In this document: one piece after another, positions 8,559 through 16,937 of the stretch
How positions within the stretch are numbered: the stretch's first letter is position 1
Layout: each line of letters opens with the position of its first letter
Assembly (NCBI GenBank): GCA_949035555.1
Contig: CAROLD010000012.1
Span: 1-51,797, forward strand
DNA from: an uncultured bacterium
GTDB taxonomy: Bacteria; Cyanobacteriota; Vampirovibrionia; Gastranaerophilales; Gastranaerophilaceae
Direction: 5' to 3'
Length of the DNA stretch: 51,797 nucleotides
The notes under the pieces: model-generated
Told to the model about the DNA's origin: nothing
Database searches by the model: none
The model's input: the letters and a program-made list of their open reading frames with translations, nothing else
Position numbers and translations under genes: made by a program

Positions 8559-10127
8559 TTCTGAAATAATCCTTTGAAAAACAGGGTTCCAATCATCCTG
8601 AACATCAACCTGCAAAGGTTTAACCGAGTTGTACCATCCCACATCGTTTCCGTCAAGTTTGAACCATCTGTAATTAGTTTGCTTGTTAAATAAACCTATT
8701 GTTTTAACTCCAAGTGCCCCCGCAAGATTGAGTATAACGTTGTCCGTAGTTATAACTAAATCCATGCTTTTAACAGCAGATGCCGTATCGATAAAATTTT
8801 TAAAAGTTTTGCCAAGCGGTATAATTTTAGGATTTTGACTGTCTTCACCATACTGGAGAGAATAAAAATCAACACCATCTATTCCTGTTAAAATATTAAA
8901 TTTAGCCAAATCCAAATCTCTGCCATGATAATTTGCACAATTATCACCGTGATAAGCAATACCTACTTTTAAATTTTGTCCTGCACTCTCAATATATTTT
9001 GCATTAACATTCAAATATTTATCTAAAAAAGGCAGAGTATCAACCGTTGTTTTTAATACATAAGGGGTATCCAAAAGCCGCATATAATAATCATATTCAG
9101 GCACATCGGCTCTAACCTCAATACCTTTACTAACCTCAGAAGAATTCTTTATTAAATCAAGAAGCTCCTCTTGAACTACAAAAATAATCTTTTTTGCAAA
9201 ATTTTTCATAAACGGAACAAAACGACAGTACATAATAGTATCACCAAACCCTTCTTCATAGTGAATAAGAAGAGTTTTTTCAGAAATATCTGACTCTAAA
9301 TCCCATTTATTTGGCAGGTCTATATTCGTTGAACGTGCTCTGAAATAGTTATGTCCTTCAAGAAAATCACCAAAGCTTATCAAAAATGCACCGTAGTTGT
9401 AATAATCATTATCTGTCGGATTATTTTTCAAAAGTTCCTGATAAAAATACTTTGCGCACTCTTTATTTCCAAATTTTTCATGATTAAAGGCAAGCCCATG
9501 CAAAATTGTCCTGTCATGCGGTTTCAATTTATAAGCCTTTTCTAAATAATTTATCTGTTGTTCAAGACTTTCATCCCCGAAAGTTTTTGAATAAAGGTTT
9601 GAAACAATTGTATATATAACGGATTTTGTTTCATCAATTTCAAGATATTTTTCGTAGTATTTTATTGCAGTTTTATAATCTTTACGGGTAAGATTGTAAA
9701 AGTTGCCCAAAGTCAAACACAACAACGGCTTATTCTGTTCTTTTCTGCTGTATATGGTTAAGAATTCGTCCGCTAATTTGTATTGTAAGATGTTTTCAAA
9801 AATTTCAGCAACAGAAAAATAATCTTGTGCAGGGATTTCGGATTTAACAATCAAAAACCGGTATAAAACTAGCGCATCAAGAAAATGCTTTTTTGTACTC
9901 TGTTCCTGCGCAAAACTTCGAATAGTCGAAAACAGTTTCATTTTCATACTGTCAGGAGCCTCCGGCTTCATTGGCTGAAACTTGCGATAAACATCAATAA
10001 CTTCTTGAGAAATATTGTCATTTAAAGCATTAAGAATTACGCAGTCGCAAGAATTAAGCAAATCCTGTGAAAACCCGAAATTTGCACAATCTAACTCAAA
10101 TAACTCTGACAGCTCTTGTTTTTGCAT
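8544..10127 (-). CDS. TPR protein with C-terminal glycosyltransferase-like (GT9/GT41-type) domain
   Basis: 527 residues. Residues 1-270 or so are helical TPR-type repeats, for example AIKYYEKYLEIDETKSVIY. From about 285 there is a glycosyltransferase-like domain with LLIHYEEGFGDTIMYCRFVP, matching the E-G-x-G-D start of heptosyltransferase/OGT-like bacterial enzymes, and a late motif ITTDNVILNLAGALGVKTIG, corresponding to the usual D-T-x-x-x-H-L-A-G-A-L-G nucleotide-sugar site. The usual His there is Asn, so the donor pocket may be altered or activity reduced. Such proteins modify proteins or surface glycans with a sugar. It starts 3 bases after the nitroreductase stop (same operon) and overlaps the convergent helicase gene by 15 bases. 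Confidence 0.75.
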   Translation of the reverse strand: MQKQELSELFELDCANFGFSQDLLNSCDCVILNALNDNISQEVIDVYRKFQPMKPEAPDSMKMKLFSTIRSFAQEQSTKKHFLDALVLYRFLIVKSEIPAQDYFSVAEIFENILQYKLADEFLTIYSRKEQNKPLLCLTLGNFYNLTRKDYKTAIKYYEKYLEIDETKSVIYTIVSNLYSKTFGDESLEQQINYLEKAYKLKPHDRTILHGLAFNHEKFGNKECAKYFYQELLKNNPTDNDYYNYGAFLISFGDFLEGHNYFRARSTNIDLPNKWDLESDISEKTLLIHYEEGFGDTIMYCRFVPFMKNFAKKIIFVVQEELLDLIKNSSEVSKGIEVRADVPEYDYYMRLLDTPYVLKTTVDTLPFLDKYLNVNAKYIESAGQNLKVGIAYHGDNCANYHGRDLDLAKFNILTGIDGVDFYSLQYGEDSQNPKIIPLGKTFKNFIDTASAVKSMDLVITTDNVILNLAGALGVKTIGLFNKQTNYRWFKLDGNDVGWYNSVKPLQVDVQDDWNPVFQRIISELKQA

Positions 10128-10130
10128 ATA

Positions 10131-10634
10131 TTACCATTGATTATAGTGAACTTTTGACATATCGCTTCTATCAATAAATCTGTTTTCATCCTGACTATAT
10201 CCAAGCGCGATAACGGAAAAAGGAATTCTATCCTGCGGCATATTAAAATATTCTCTAATACTGTTTACACGATCCATATCAGGATAAAAGCCCATCCAGC
10301 ATCCGCCAAGTCCTTCATTTGCAATTTGAAGTAAAATATTCTGAGTACAAGCTCCCAAATCTTGCGGAAGAAATTTTTCGGAAACAGGATTTGGATTACC
10401 AACCACAACAATCGCCACAGGGGCATTTGCAACCATGCCTGCCCATGGACTCATTTTTGATAAAGCTTCTCTTTTATCAGTATCAGCTACAACCAAAAAT
10501 TCCCACGGCTGTTGATTATGCGCAGACGGAGACTGCATACCTGCTTTTAAAATTCTTTCGATTTTTTCAGATTCAACAGGTTTATTTTCAAATCGTCTGA
10601 TTGAACGGCGTGTAAAAATAACATTATTTTCCAT
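10131..10634 (-). CDS. Nitroreductase family flavoprotein
   Basis: 167 residues, typical of the compact FMN-dependent nitroreductase family. The N-terminus FTRRSIRRFENKPVESEKIE carries the FMN-phosphate-binding Arg pair. SPSAHNQQPWEFLVV (about residues 35-50) is the flavin/substrate loop, and NEGLGGCWMGFYPD (about 110-123) is the C-terminal FMN motif. Such enzymes use NAD(P)H to reduce quinones, nitro compounds or flavins in the cytoplasm; the substrate cannot be predicted. A strong AAAGGAG ribosome-binding site lies before the ATG, and a TATAAT -10 box lies about 35 bases upstream on the minus strand. It is the first gene of a two-gene operon with the TPR-glycosyltransferase. Confidence 0.85.
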   Translation of the reverse strand: MENNVIFTRRSIRRFENKPVESEKIERILKAGMQSPSAHNQQPWEFLVVADTDKREALSKMSPWAGMVANAPVAIVVVGNPNPVSEKFLPQDLGACTQNILLQIANEGLGGCWMGFYPDMDRVNSIREYFNMPQDRIPFSVIALGYSQDENRFIDRSDMSKVHYNQW

Positions 10635-10677
10635 ATAAAGCTCCTTTTATTTATGGGATTATTATAGCATAAAACTA

Positions 10678-10762
10678 TATTGTTAGGTGCAATATTTACC
10701 CTCTTCTCTACAACTATTCCGCAAGTGTTAACATAATTGGTAGCAATATTTACCCCAACCCC
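10678..10762 (+). repeat. Dispersed upstream repeat, copy 1 (before the DXS-like promoter)
   Basis: Unit A at 10678-10701 (core TGCAATATTTACCC) and unit B at about 10728-10755 (ATTGGTAGCAATATTTACCC) both recur in the same order at 38054-38140. Unit A is 20/24 identical between copies and the start of unit B 16/19. Every mismatch I see is a transition, and the unit starts are 50 versus 53 bases apart. Both copies end just before the -35 box of a plus-strand gene. Confidence 0.5.
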
Positions 10763-10793
10763 TTGACTGAGAGTTACTCTAATGTGATATTTT
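10763..10793 (+). promoter_or_regulatory. MerR-type promoter/operator upstream of the DXS-like gene
   Basis: The -35 box is TTGACT (10763-10768) and the -10 box TATTTT (10788-10793), separated by 19 bp. Such an over-long spacer is typical of promoters activated by MerR-family regulators through DNA twisting. A perfect dyad AGAGT-T-ACTCT (10770-10780) fills the spacer, where MerR dimers bind. A MerR-family gene lies directly downstream at 12626, so autogenous local control is likely. The regulator-operator link is inferred. Confidence 0.7.
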
Positions 10794-10825
10794 ATATAAG
10801 TAGGTTATCTAAAAAAGGAGGATTT

Positions 10826-12574
10826 ATGATACTTGATAAAGTAAACACACCTGACGATTTAAAAAAATTATCACAGGAAGAGATGAAAACGCTCGCAGCT
10901 GAAATACGCGAACTTATTATAAAAAAAGTAAATACAACAGGCGGACACATGGGGCCGAATTTAGGTATTGTAGAAGCTGCAATTGCTATGCATTATGTAT
11001 TTAATTCACCTGTTGATAAGATTGTATTTGATGTTTCACACCAGTGCTACCCGCATAAAATTTTGACAGGAAGAAAAGAAGGATTTACCGACCCAGAAAA
11101 ATACCATGTCTATACCGGTTATACCGCACCGGAAGAAAGTGAACACGATTTATTCAAAATAGGACACACCTCAACATCTGTAAGTTTGGCTTGCGGAGTT
11201 GCAAAAGCAAGAGATTTAAAAGGCGAGACCGGTAATGTAATTGCCCTAATTGGTGACGGTTCACTATCAGGCGGAGAAGCGTTAGAAGGACTTGATAATG
11301 CCGCATCACTAGATAGCAATATTATTATTATCGTAAATGACAATGATATGTCTATCGCAGAAAACCACGGCGGTCTTTATGATAATTTAAAACTTTTACG
11401 CGAAACAAACGGAGAAGCAGAATGCAATTTCTTTAAATCATTCGGCTTTGATTATTATTACGCTCCGGAAGGCAACAACATTGAGAAAATGATAGAAGTA
11501 TTAAAACAAGTAAAAGACACCAACCGCCCGACTGTTGTTCATATGGTTACGGAAAAAGGTCATGGGCTTGCTCAGGCTGTAGAAAACAAAGAAGCTTTTC
11601 ACTGGATTTTACCGGGAGCGCTTGATGAAAAACCTTCTGATAAAACAGTAGAAGTTGAAGACTACAATTCAGTCACAAAAGATTTTATCTTAAATAAAGC
11701 AAAAGAAGATAAAACCGTTGTTACAATAAATGCAGGAACTCCCGGAGTATTTGGTTTTACAAAAGATTACAGAGCAGAACTGGGAAAACAATATTCTGAT
11801 GTCGGCATCGCAGAAGAACACGCGGTTGCTTATTCCTCTGCTCTTGCAAAATGCGGTGCTAAACCGATATTTTGTGTAATGAGTTCATTTATTCAAAGAA
11901 GTTACGACCAGATGTCTCAAGATTTGGCATTAAATAATTCCCCGATTACCATGCTTATATACTGGGGAGGACTATCAGGGGCTGATGCCACACATCTTTG
12001 CTCATTTGATATTCCGCTCATCAGCAACATCCCGAATATGGTCTATCTTTCTCCCGTAACAAAAGAGGAATATCTTGCAATGCTTGAATGGGCAAATAAT
12101 CAAACCGAACACCCTGTTGCAATAAGAGTCCCAAATGTTTGGGTTTCTACAGGAGAAAAAGACACCACAGATTACTCAAAACTGAATAAGTTTAAACTTG
12201 TCACAAAAGGCGAAAAAGCAGCAATTTTAGGACTTGGCAATTTCTTAGCACTTGCGCATGAAGTCAAAGAAGAACTTAAAGCAAAATTCGGATTTGATGC
12301 AACAGTAATTAATCCGATTTTCACAACAGGCATTGACGAAGAGCTTCTTGAAGACTTAAAACAAAATCATAGTATCGTAATTACACTTGAAGATGGTCAA
12401 TTGGACGGCGGCTTCGGTGAAAAAATCTCAAGATTTTACGGAAATTCAGATATGAAAGTTTTGAACTACGGCGGTAAAAAAGAATTTACAGACAGAGTGC
12501 CTTTGGAAGATTTGTATAAACGATACAGACTGACAAAAGAACTTATAGCAGAAGATGTTGAAAGATTATTATAA
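10826..12574 (+). CDS. dxs: 1-deoxy-D-xylulose-5-phosphate synthase-like thiamine-diphosphate enzyme (short form)
   Basis: 582 residues from the ATG at 10826, chosen because AAAAAAGGAGGA sits 4 bases upstream; in-frame TTG starts further up fall inside the promoter. The transketolase-like N-domain has GGHMGPNLGIVEAA, DVSHQCYPHKILTGR and the ThDP-binding GDGSLSGGEALEGLDN...NDNDMS. The central pyrimidine-binding domain has DVGIAEEHAVAYSSALA, with the catalytic Glu. DXS condenses pyruvate and glyceraldehyde-3-phosphate in the MEP isoprenoid pathway. Standard DXS is about 620 residues; this shorter form, with SHQCY where H-Q-A-Y is usual, may be a paralogue with another role. It forms an apparent operon with the MerR regulator. 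Confidence 0.75.
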   Translation: MILDKVNTPDDLKKLSQEEMKTLAAEIRELIIKKVNTTGGHMGPNLGIVEAAIAMHYVFNSPVDKIVFDVSHQCYPHKILTGRKEGFTDPEKYHVYTGYTAPEESEHDLFKIGHTSTSVSLACGVAKARDLKGETGNVIALIGDGSLSGGEALEGLDNAASLDSNIIIIVNDNDMSIAENHGGLYDNLKLLRETNGEAECNFFKSFGFDYYYAPEGNNIEKMIEVLKQVKDTNRPTVVHMVTEKGHGLAQAVENKEAFHWILPGALDEKPSDKTVEVEDYNSVTKDFILNKAKEDKTVVTINAGTPGVFGFTKDYRAELGKQYSDVGIAEEHAVAYSSALAKCGAKPIFCVMSSFIQRSYDQMSQDLALNNSPITMLIYWGGLSGADATHLCSFDIPLISNIPNMVYLSPVTKEEYLAMLEWANNQTEHPVAIRVPNVWVSTGEKDTTDYSKLNKFKLVTKGEKAAILGLGNFLALAHEVKEELKAKFGFDATVINPIFTTGIDEELLEDLKQNHSIVITLEDGQLDGGFGEKISRFYGNSDMKVLNYGGKKEFTDRVPLEDLYKRYRLTKELIAEDVERLL

Positions 12575-12582
12575 TAATACGG

Positions 12583-12604
12583 GCGCAGTGCTGTTGCACT
12601 GCGC
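12583..12604 (+). other. Strong intercistronic hairpin between the DXS-like and merR genes
   Basis: Arms 12583-12591 and 12596-12604 (GCGCAGTGC / GCACTGCGC) are perfectly paired with a 4-base loop. No T run follows, so it is more likely an mRNA stability or processing element that lowers downstream expression than a terminator. Confidence 0.6.
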
Positions 12605-12625
12605 TCTGTCTATGGAGAAAAATTT

Positions 12626-13021
12626 ATGTACACTATAAAAGAAGTCGCAGAAAAAATGGATGTTTCTGAACATACATTACGCTTTTGGTCTAAGATCGGA
12701 TTTTTCCCGTTCGTAACCCGTGATGCCAACAACATCCGACAATTTTCGGATAATGATTTGGAGTGGGTTAAAATTGTAAAATGTCTCCGCTCAGTCGGCA
12801 CTGATAATAAATCAATAAAGCGTTATATTGATTTATGCATAATTGGGGATTCCACAATAAAAGAGCGTTATGAAATTATTCTGGAAACAAAAAAGAAAGC
12901 TCAAGAACAAATGAATGAACTCAAAAAACAGCTTGAAATCCTTGATTATAAGGAAAACTTTTACAGGAATTTGATAAAAAATAACCTTAAAGACAGTTGG
13001 AATCCAATGAATAAAATATAA
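12626..13021 (+). CDS. MerR-family transcriptional regulator (AdhR/NmlR-like)
   Basis: 131 residues. The winged-helix DNA-binding domain starts at once: TIKEVAEKMDVSEHTLRFWSKIG (residues 3-25), the MerR signature with R/F/W in place of the usual R-Y-Y/Y-E. It is followed by NIRQFSDNDLEWVKIVKCLRSVG, as in the AdhR/NmlR/TipA branch. A C-terminal dimerisation coiled coil runs from about 80 to 120. Cys residues (C49, C67) lack the metal-binding spacing of MerR, CueR or ZntR, so aldehyde, electrophile or redox sensing is more plausible (inference from family). GGAG precedes the ATG. The gene lies 51 bases after the DXS-like gene, whose promoter has MerR geometry. Confidence 0.85.
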   Translation: MYTIKEVAEKMDVSEHTLRFWSKIGFFPFVTRDANNIRQFSDNDLEWVKIVKCLRSVGTDNKSIKRYIDLCIIGDSTIKERYEIILETKKKAQEQMNELKKQLEILDYKENFYRNLIKNNLKDSWNPMNKI

Positions 13022-13023
13022 AA

Positions 13024-13059
13024 TTAAGGCGGTATTTTAATTCTAATATACCGCCTTAA
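13024..13059. terminator. Bidirectional terminator between merR and acyl-CoA synthetase genes
   Basis: Arms 13024-13035 and 13048-13059 (TTAAGGCGGTAT and complement) pair perfectly and lie between two convergent stop codons. Confidence 0.8.
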
Positions 13060-13063
13060 AATA

Positions 13064-14743
13064 TTAACTAGCCTGAGCGCAAATCAACTCTTTAATTTCA
13101 AGACGTTTCAGTTTATTTGTTGTAGTACGCGGCAGATTTTCTTTTCTAACAATAATTTTAATCGGACGTTTATATGGAGCAAGTTGAGTGCACAGATGTT
13201 TAACCTCACTCGAAATTTCCATTTCCAACTTTTCAAAATCATCAAAATTAGCGGCAAAATCAGCTTTTGGAACGATTATTGCGGCAATTTCTTCACATCC
13301 GTCTTTTTCTCCAAAAGTTCTTTTCATGCCTGTAACACAGACTTCTGCAAAATTTTTGCTTTGCTCTAATACAGCTTCTATTTCTTCCGGAAATACTTTT
13401 TTACCTCCTGATAGAACAATCATATTCTTAATTCTACCCGTAATGTGAATAAGATTATTTTTATCAAGTCTTGCAATATCTCCTGTATGCAGCCAGCCGT
13501 CAGGAGTTATAACATCTGCGGTTAAATCTTCGCGCTTGTAATATCCTTTCATAACAGACGGACCTTTAAGCATCAGCTCACCTGTTGTTTCATCAATTTT
13601 TACTTTAAAAGAATTAAGCGCAGGTCCGACAGATTTCATATCCTGATATTTACCGCGATTTACAGCAACAACAGGGCTTGTCTCAGACAATCCGTATCCT
13701 TGATGAACTTTTATACCTAACAGTTCAAAGAATTCGCCTACTGAGCTGTCCAATGGTGCTCCGCCAGAAATACAGCCGTAGAATTCACCGCCAAATTTAG
13801 CATTTATTTGTTTAAATAAAGATTTTCTCATATTCATTGGCAGAAATTTAGCTATTTTTAAGTTTAGTTTAAACATAAATTGAATGAATGGTGATTTTTT
13901 ATTAACTTCAGTTTCAATTGAAGCTTTTAACAGCTTCAAGAATGCAGGAACAGTAATCATAAATCTAATTTTCTTTTCTGCCATAATTTCCAGAATATCT
14001 TTAGGTTTTAAGCTTTGCGGATAATAAATTGAATATCCGTGATGCAGAAAGATAAAGAATCCTACAGTAAGCTCAAAAAGATGATTCATTGGTAAAATAG
14101 AAAGAGCTCTTACATCACCAAAATGTATAATTTCTTTCAAGGCCATTCTTAAATCATGCATTTGAGCAAGCATATTTTTAAATGTAACCTCAACACCTTT
14201 TGGTGCACCGGTTGTACCTGAAGTATAAATTAAAAACGCTGTAGCACTCAACGGACGACGTCTCCACTTTGCATTATAATTTTCAGGAAGCGAATATAAA
14301 CTTGGAATAAGCTCGCTTTCATGAACAGATGCGTCCATTAAAATAATATGTTTAATTGACGGAACTTTACTTTTTAATTCTTTTGCTTTTTCTATATATG
14401 CGCTTGAAACAAGAATAACAGCAGGTTCACAGTTTGATAAAATTGATGTAAGTTCAAATATCGTAAGCTTATTATCAAGCGGAACAGTTGTTAATCCAGC
14501 AAGTACGGATCCAAAAACACATGCACCGTATTCCGGTTTTGACTCTGACAGGATCGCAAGCTTTTCACCTTTAGTAACCTCAACATCATTAATCAGAAAA
14601 GATGCCAGCCTTCGCGACAATAATCCTAAACCTTTATAGGTAAACTCATTCCAACCCCATCTTGATTTCATCCCAAGAGAAACTTTTTCGCCATAATTAA
14701 TAGTAATTTCTTCCAATAATGAAAAGACATTTTCATACTTCAT
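13064..14743 (-). CDS. AMP-forming long-chain acyl-CoA/acyl-ACP synthetase
   Basis: 559 residues of the adenylate-forming superfamily. The phosphate-binding P-loop YTSGTTGAPKGVE lies at about residues 173-185. GYGLSETSPVV (about 352) forms the adenine pocket, GWLHTGDIARLD (about 420) carries the hinge Asp, and NLPRTTTNKLKR near the C-terminus carries the catalytic Lys. The enzyme activates fatty acids with ATP and transfers them to CoA or ACP. In Cyanobacteria the related Aas recycles free fatty acids onto ACP, and in a fermentative relative this salvage role is the more likely one. A TGAGGTG ribosome-binding site precedes the ATG. It is a single-gene unit, divergent from the glucanotransferase gene. 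Confidence 0.85.
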   Translation of the reverse strand: MKYENVFSLLEEITINYGEKVSLGMKSRWGWNEFTYKGLGLLSRRLASFLINDVEVTKGEKLAILSESKPEYGACVFGSVLAGLTTVPLDNKLTIFELTSILSNCEPAVILVSSAYIEKAKELKSKVPSIKHIILMDASVHESELIPSLYSLPENYNAKWRRRPLSATAFLIYTSGTTGAPKGVEVTFKNMLAQMHDLRMALKEIIHFGDVRALSILPMNHLFELTVGFFIFLHHGYSIYYPQSLKPKDILEIMAEKKIRFMITVPAFLKLLKASIETEVNKKSPFIQFMFKLNLKIAKFLPMNMRKSLFKQINAKFGGEFYGCISGGAPLDSSVGEFFELLGIKVHQGYGLSETSPVVAVNRGKYQDMKSVGPALNSFKVKIDETTGELMLKGPSVMKGYYKREDLTADVITPDGWLHTGDIARLDKNNLIHITGRIKNMIVLSGGKKVFPEEIEAVLEQSKNFAEVCVTGMKRTFGEKDGCEEIAAIIVPKADFAANFDDFEKLEMEISSEVKHLCTQLAPYKRPIKIIVRKENLPRTTTNKLKRLEIKELICAQAS

Positions 14744-14902
14744 ATAAACACCTCAGACCTAATCCCTAATCATATTATAATCCTATTTTATCCAAAAATT
14801 TATTTTATGCAAATATTTAAAGTTTGTAATAAATAAATAGCAATATTTTAAATTTTTGAGTATTTATATTATGATAAAAAACGAAAGGGATATCTTCAAG
14901 AT

Positions 14903-16861
14903 ATGTTCGTAAACAGAATATCAACAGTTAATAACTCTGCATTAAATTTCAAAAGACGACTTACCAAAGCGGAAGAACAGGATTATAGAGCTAATGCTAT
15001 TCAACCTGCACTTGATTATCTTGGAACAGAAGAACTAGCCATGATCATCCATGGGACATGCTTTCCGGAAACGAAAAAAGATTTAGGAGTTGGCTCACCT
15101 TACGGAGCAACTGCCGCTAAGTTTATACCGTTTGAAATTCTTCATGGTTTCAATTCTAATCAGCTAGGACCTATCGGCATGATTTCTGATGCGCAAAATA
15201 TATCACCTTATAAATCAACTGTTTTCACCAAAAATTATCTTTTCACGGATTTGAAAGCTCTCACTACTGATAAGTATGCAAATATTCTATCCCTAGCCGC
15301 TATTGATTCTGTTTTCAATACTAGCGAAAATTCTGAAAAAAATTATTCATATTCTAATTTTGCGGATGCATTCGCAAATTATAAATATTGCATAAAAATA
15401 GCAAATAAAAATTTCAAAGCAAAAGTCAAAGAATGCAATCCACAAGCCCTCGCATTAAACGAAGAATTTGAACAGTTTAAAGCAAAAAAAGGGGATGTGC
15501 TTTATAAAGAAGCATTATTTGATGTTCTGTCAAAAATGTACGCGAACGATGACTATTCAAAATGGGATGAAATAGACCAAAATCTTTCAGCACGCTTAAA
15601 TTCTTATGACCCTGAAGCAATTGAGCGTGCTAAAAAAATTGTTAACCGCTCAAACGGAGATTTTGGAGATTATATATTCGGACAGTTTATAATTAATAAA
15701 CAAATAAAAGAAAACTCAAAATTCAGAAAAGAAAACGATTTCAAATACATAAGTGATTTACTTGTTGGTTTTGCAAAATCAGATGCTTGGGCAAATCAGG
15801 ATTTGTTCCTAAAAGATTATGAAATGGGCTGTCCGTATGGCGGAAAAAACGGTCCGCAGTTATGGCAAATTCCTGTGCTTGACCCTAAAAAATTATTTAA
15901 TTCTAACGACAGCTTAGGACCCGCGGGAATTTACCTAAAAAATAAACTTGAAGCCGCACTTGAAGACTTTGATAACGTAAGAATTGACCATGCTTTGGGT
16001 TTAGTTGATCCATATATTTATGACAAAAATTCGGTATTTTTATATGACGGAAATGTTGATTTAAAGAGATTTAAAGCAAACAATATTTCTGCAATGCCGC
16101 ATATTGACCCTTATAAGAATTATCAAAAAGTGTTGAATAAAATAATTCTTCCAACTCTTGAAGAACACGGAATTGATAAGAATTCACCTGTTTGGGAAGA
16201 TTTATGCACAGATACGGAAATTTATAATAAAATTTATCACGAGAGAAATAATCTGCCAGGAATTACACAGCTCGAATGGAAAAGAGGACAAAATGCAAAC
16301 ACTCCGAATAACTGGGGGCTTATAGGTTCACACGATTCAGAGCCGGCAACCCAAATGATAAAGAAGAGCTGGGTAAAAAATCATGATGCCTGGAATATTT
16401 TCTACCTTGCAGGATTTCTGAACTCAAATCCTAAACGAGCTCAATACCGCGACGCTTTTTGCAAAAAAATTGACAATGACGATAACGCAAGAGTTAAGGC
16501 AAAATTTGCAGAATTATTCTTAACTTGTAAAAAAATTCAAATTTCATTTGCGGACTTCTTTGGAATTGATAAAACATACAATCTTGGCGGCATTGAGAAT
16601 GATACAAACTGGAAATTAAGATTGAACCGCAATTATGAAGACACGTATTACAAAAATTTATCAAGCGAGAAGCCAACAGCACTAAATATGCCTGAAGTTC
16701 TAAAAATGGCAGTTCAAGCTAAATCAGATATTGACTCTGTAAATCAAGCTCACAACTCCGGTAGCCCGAGCGAACATATATCTGATAAAAACGATGAACA
16801 TGTTCAAAATATCATAGATAAACTTGATAAATATGAAAAAATTCTAAAAGAACCGGAATAA
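14903..16861 (+). CDS. malQ: Divergent 4-alpha-glucanotransferase (GH77, amylomaltase family)
   Basis: 652 residues. Family landmarks appear in order: SPYGATAAKF, QLGPIG...SPYKSTVFTKNYLF (about residues 85-115), a region like GDLPIYVA-DSADVWA (YISDLLVGFAKSDAWANQDLF), QLWQIPVLDP, VRIDHALGL (nucleophile Asp362 in R360-I-D-H) and GSHDSEP (D478). GH77 enzymes disproportionate maltodextrins released from glycogen or starch in the cytoplasm. The fold calls are clear but many residues differ from standard MalQ, and a helical insert lies at about 150-260. The N-terminus is unusual: an Asn/Ser-rich leader with NSALNFKRR, like the FxG leaders of other proteins here. The ATG at 14903 has a GAAAGGGA ribosome-binding site about 11 bases upstream. 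Confidence 0.75.
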   Translation: MFVNRISTVNNSALNFKRRLTKAEEQDYRANAIQPALDYLGTEELAMIIHGTCFPETKKDLGVGSPYGATAAKFIPFEILHGFNSNQLGPIGMISDAQNISPYKSTVFTKNYLFTDLKALTTDKYANILSLAAIDSVFNTSENSEKNYSYSNFADAFANYKYCIKIANKNFKAKVKECNPQALALNEEFEQFKAKKGDVLYKEALFDVLSKMYANDDYSKWDEIDQNLSARLNSYDPEAIERAKKIVNRSNGDFGDYIFGQFIINKQIKENSKFRKENDFKYISDLLVGFAKSDAWANQDLFLKDYEMGCPYGGKNGPQLWQIPVLDPKKLFNSNDSLGPAGIYLKNKLEAALEDFDNVRIDHALGLVDPYIYDKNSVFLYDGNVDLKRFKANNISAMPHIDPYKNYQKVLNKIILPTLEEHGIDKNSPVWEDLCTDTEIYNKIYHERNNLPGITQLEWKRGQNANTPNNWGLIGSHDSEPATQMIKKSWVKNHDAWNIFYLAGFLNSNPKRAQYRDAFCKKIDNDDNARVKAKFAELFLTCKKIQISFADFFGIDKTYNLGGIENDTNWKLRLNRNYEDTYYKNLSSEKPTALNMPEVLKMAVQAKSDIDSVNQAHNSGSPSEHISDKNDEHVQNIIDKLDKYEKILKEPE

Positions 16862-16864
16862 TGA

Positions 16865-16930
16865 TAATAGGGCAGATATTTTGTCATTCTGAATTAAATT
16901 CAGAATATTATTAAAAGTTCCGCCCTATTA
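16865..16930. terminator. Nested bidirectional terminator between malQ and the M20 peptidase gene
   Basis: Outer arms TAATAGGGC (16865-16873) and GCCCTATTA (16922-16930) enclose an inner AATTCAGAAT-type hairpin. It lies exactly between two convergent genes. Confidence 0.55.
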
Positions 16931-16937
16931 AAATATA

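Noticed and set aside
10763..10825. In-frame upstream start (TTG at 10763) for the DXS-like gene
   Set aside because: The TTG is the -35 hexamer of the MerR-type promoter and there is no ribosome-binding site. The ATG at 10826 has AAGGAGG directly upstream.
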